Shown: positions 5,825 to 6,867 of the stretch, piece by piece
How positions within the stretch are numbered: the first letter of the stretch is position 1
How the letters are laid out: every line of letters begins with the position of its first letter
Source of the DNA: JBHENC01 sp051000345
Lineage (GTDB): Bacteria > Acidobacteriota > Blastocatellia > Pyrinomonadales > Pyrinomonadaceae
Assembly: GCA_051000345.1 (NCBI GenBank)
Contig: JBPCOJ010000095.1
Location: 1-6,867 of the forward strand
Direction: 5' to 3'
Length of the DNA stretch: 6,867 bases
Made by a program: the position numbers and the translations under genes
Notes under the pieces: generated by a model
Told to the model about the DNA's origin: nothing
Seen by the model: only the letters and a program-made list of their open reading frames with translations
The model's database searches: none

Positions 5825-5857
5825 GACGAAAACGAATGGCGGGCGCGACGAAAACGC

Positions 5858-6640
5858 TTATGACTTCAACTGCTTTGTGCGGTTCTTCAAAAAGTAGTCA
5901 ACGAGTTCCGAAGCGGAGTTGTCCATCTCGACGATGAAGCTATCGACCTTGCCTGTGAAATAGTTAAAGAGCCACACGGCAGGCACGGCGACGACGAGGC
6001 CGAGCGCGGTTGTAAAGAGAGCTTCGGAAATACCGCCCGCGACGGCTGCGATACCGGCTGACTCGGCGTTTCTCATGCCTTGGAAGGCGTTGATGATGCC
6101 GAACACGGTGCCGAACAATCCGACGAACGGAGCGGTTGAACCGATGGTCGCAAGCCCCGATAGACCGCGCCGGAATTCGGCTGTCTTAATAGCAATGGCG
6201 CGTTGCAAAGCGCGCTTGGAAGCTTCGACTTCCTCGCCGGAAATTTCGCTCGATTGTTCGTGCGCGCGAAATTCCTGAAGACCGGCGTTGACGACCATCG
6301 CCAGATGCGATTTTTTGTGTTTGTCGCTGATGTTGATGGCTTCTTCGATGCGGTCATTCTTGAGCGCCTGCGCAACACGCGGCGCGAATTCACGCGATTG
6401 CTGTTTGGCTGCTTTGTAAGTCAAAAAGCGCTCGACCATAATCGCAATCGAGTACATGGACATGATGAGCAAAATAATCACCACCGTCAGCGCGACGCCG
6501 CCTAAATGCTTGAGCATTTCGGTGATGGAAAAAGTGTTGCCGGGATCGGTTGCAGCGGCAGACGGAGCGGCGGCATCCTGCCACAGGAAAACGAGAAAGC
6601 TCAAGGCCTTCATTCCGAGAAAGCTAGTTAGAATCGTCAC
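5858..6640 (-). CDS. exbB: ExbB/TolQ family proton channel protein
   Basis: Inner-membrane protein that forms the pentameric channel around ExbD and couples proton flow to TonB. From the GTG at 6640 the product has 260 residues. Family features: membrane helix 1 at about 49-69 (ALTVVIILLIMSMYSIAIMV) followed by ERFLTY, a cytoplasmic domain with ASKRALQRAIAIKTAEFRRG, helix 2 with IGSTAPFVGLFGTVFGIINAF (about 166-186) and helix 3 with GGISEALFTTALGLVVAVPA (about 202-221). An extra hydrophobic segment (residues 3-20, ILTSFLGMKALSFLVFLW) followed by DAAAPSAAA looks like a cleavable signal or an additional helix. The in-frame TTG at 6655 lies inside the GGAGG Shine-Dalgarno, so it cannot be the start. 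tonB ends 83 bases upstream and exbD follows after 131 bases. Confidence 0.96.
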   Translation of the reverse strand: MTILTSFLGMKALSFLVFLWQDAAAPSAAATDPGNTFSITEMLKHLGGVALTVVIILLIMSMYSIAIMVERFLTYKAAKQQSREFAPRVAQALKNDRIEEAINISDKHKKSHLAMVVNAGLQEFRAHEQSSEISGEEVEASKRALQRAIAIKTAEFRRGLSGLATIGSTAPFVGLFGTVFGIINAFQGMRNAESAGIAAVAGGISEALFTTALGLVVAVPAVWLFNYFTGKVDSFIVEMDNSASELVDYFLKNRTKQLKS

Positions 6641-6648
6641 GGTAAATC

Positions 6649-6653
6649 CCTCC
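6649..6653 (-). promoter_or_regulatory. Ribosome binding site that fixes the exbB start
   Basis: GGAGG on the minus strand lies 8 bases before the GTG at 6640. Because the upstream in-frame TTG (6653-6655) overlaps this element, the GTG is the initiation codon. Confidence 0.85.
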
Positions 6654-6723
6654 AAAAGTTTTTCATTACATTAGATAGCATTCAACAGATTCCGCGCACA
6701 TGCTTTTGCAGCGCCTTACTGTT

Positions 6724-6867
6724 TTACTGCAACGTGAAATTAAAGGTGATCGTGCCAGACACCTTAACCGCTTGCCCGGATAAAGTAGTCGGGGAGAAAC
6801 GAGTTTGGTAAGCGCCCTGCACTGCCGCCTGTCGAAGCAGCGGAGGCCCGTTGATGGCCGTCGCCGA
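6724..6867 (-). CDS. tonB: TonB family energy transducer, C-terminal end (partial at window edge)
   Basis: The last 47 codons of a minus-strand gene run from the window edge to the TAA at 6724-6726. The visible residues include GPPLLRQAAVQGAYQTRFSP, then TTLSGQAVKVSGTITFNFTL. This is the closing part of the TonB C-terminal domain: the helix PLLRQAAV, the RFSP turn, then GQ.VKVSG leading into the last beta strand. In TonB this periplasmic domain binds the TonB box of outer-membrane receptors. The N-terminal membrane anchor and linker lie outside the window, so a fused or TPR/peptidase-linked TonB domain cannot be excluded. Its place just before exbB supports the assignment. Confidence 0.88.
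   Translation of the reverse strand, partial: SATAINGPPLLRQAAVQGAYQTRFSPTTLSGQAVKVSGTITFNFTLQ

Noticed and set aside
6641..6655. TTG start for exbB
   Set aside because: The TTG overlaps the Shine-Dalgarno itself; the GTG at 6640 is 8 bases from GGAGG.
6684..6723. Possible hairpin between tonB and exbB (AACAG/CTGTT with inner GCGC/GCGC)
   Set aside because: Only short separate stems with mismatched spacers; too weak to call.

Overview
The window looks like ordinary chromosomal backbone of a free-living Gram-negative bacterium. It has a TonB/ExbB/ExbD energy-transduction cluster, which implies an outer membrane, and a long bifunctional Rel stringent-response enzyme, with moderately high GC and many GCGC-rich runs. 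The combination of tonB, exbB, two different exbD genes and a TPR lipoprotein, plus the style of the Rel N-terminus, makes me lean towards Acidobacteriota. That is an inference from gene content, not a measurement. I see no insertion sequence, phage gene, CRISPR array, tRNA or rRNA.

Layout from left to right: rpmB (ribosomal protein L28, zinc-binding form) is the only convincing plus-strand gene. It is separated from everything else by a structured terminator that appears to work in both directions. All other genes are on the minus strand. In transcription order from the right edge they are: the 3' end of a tonB-like gene (cut by the window edge), exbB, a first exbD, a second divergent exbD, a TPR lipoprotein gene, a strong hairpin with a T-rich tail (likely end of that operon), a TATAAT promoter, rel/spoT (bifunctional (p)ppGpp synthetase/hydrolase), a small coiled-coil protein that may be expressed from its own leaderless promoter, and ridA (2-iminobutanoate/2-iminopropanoate deaminase).

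Functional reading: the right half encodes a proton-motive-force-driven inner-membrane motor (ExbB plus two ExbD types) that energises a TonB protein, with a periplasm-facing TPR lipoprotein probably linked to the same envelope function. The left half holds stringent response, imine detoxification and a ribosomal protein. The spoT-ridA linkage is known from other bacteria; here a small coiled-coil gene lies between the two.

The least expected signals are non-coding: three clear inverted repeats in or around the exb operon (between exbB and exbD, across the stop codon of the second exbD, and after the TPR gene), and a -35/-10 pair placed so that transcription would start at the ATG of the coiled-coil gene. 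No gene-free stretch exceeds 300 bases; the longest, about 230 bases between rel and the TPR gene, holds the rel promoter and the operon-end hairpin. I did not find a convincing new multi-gene system.
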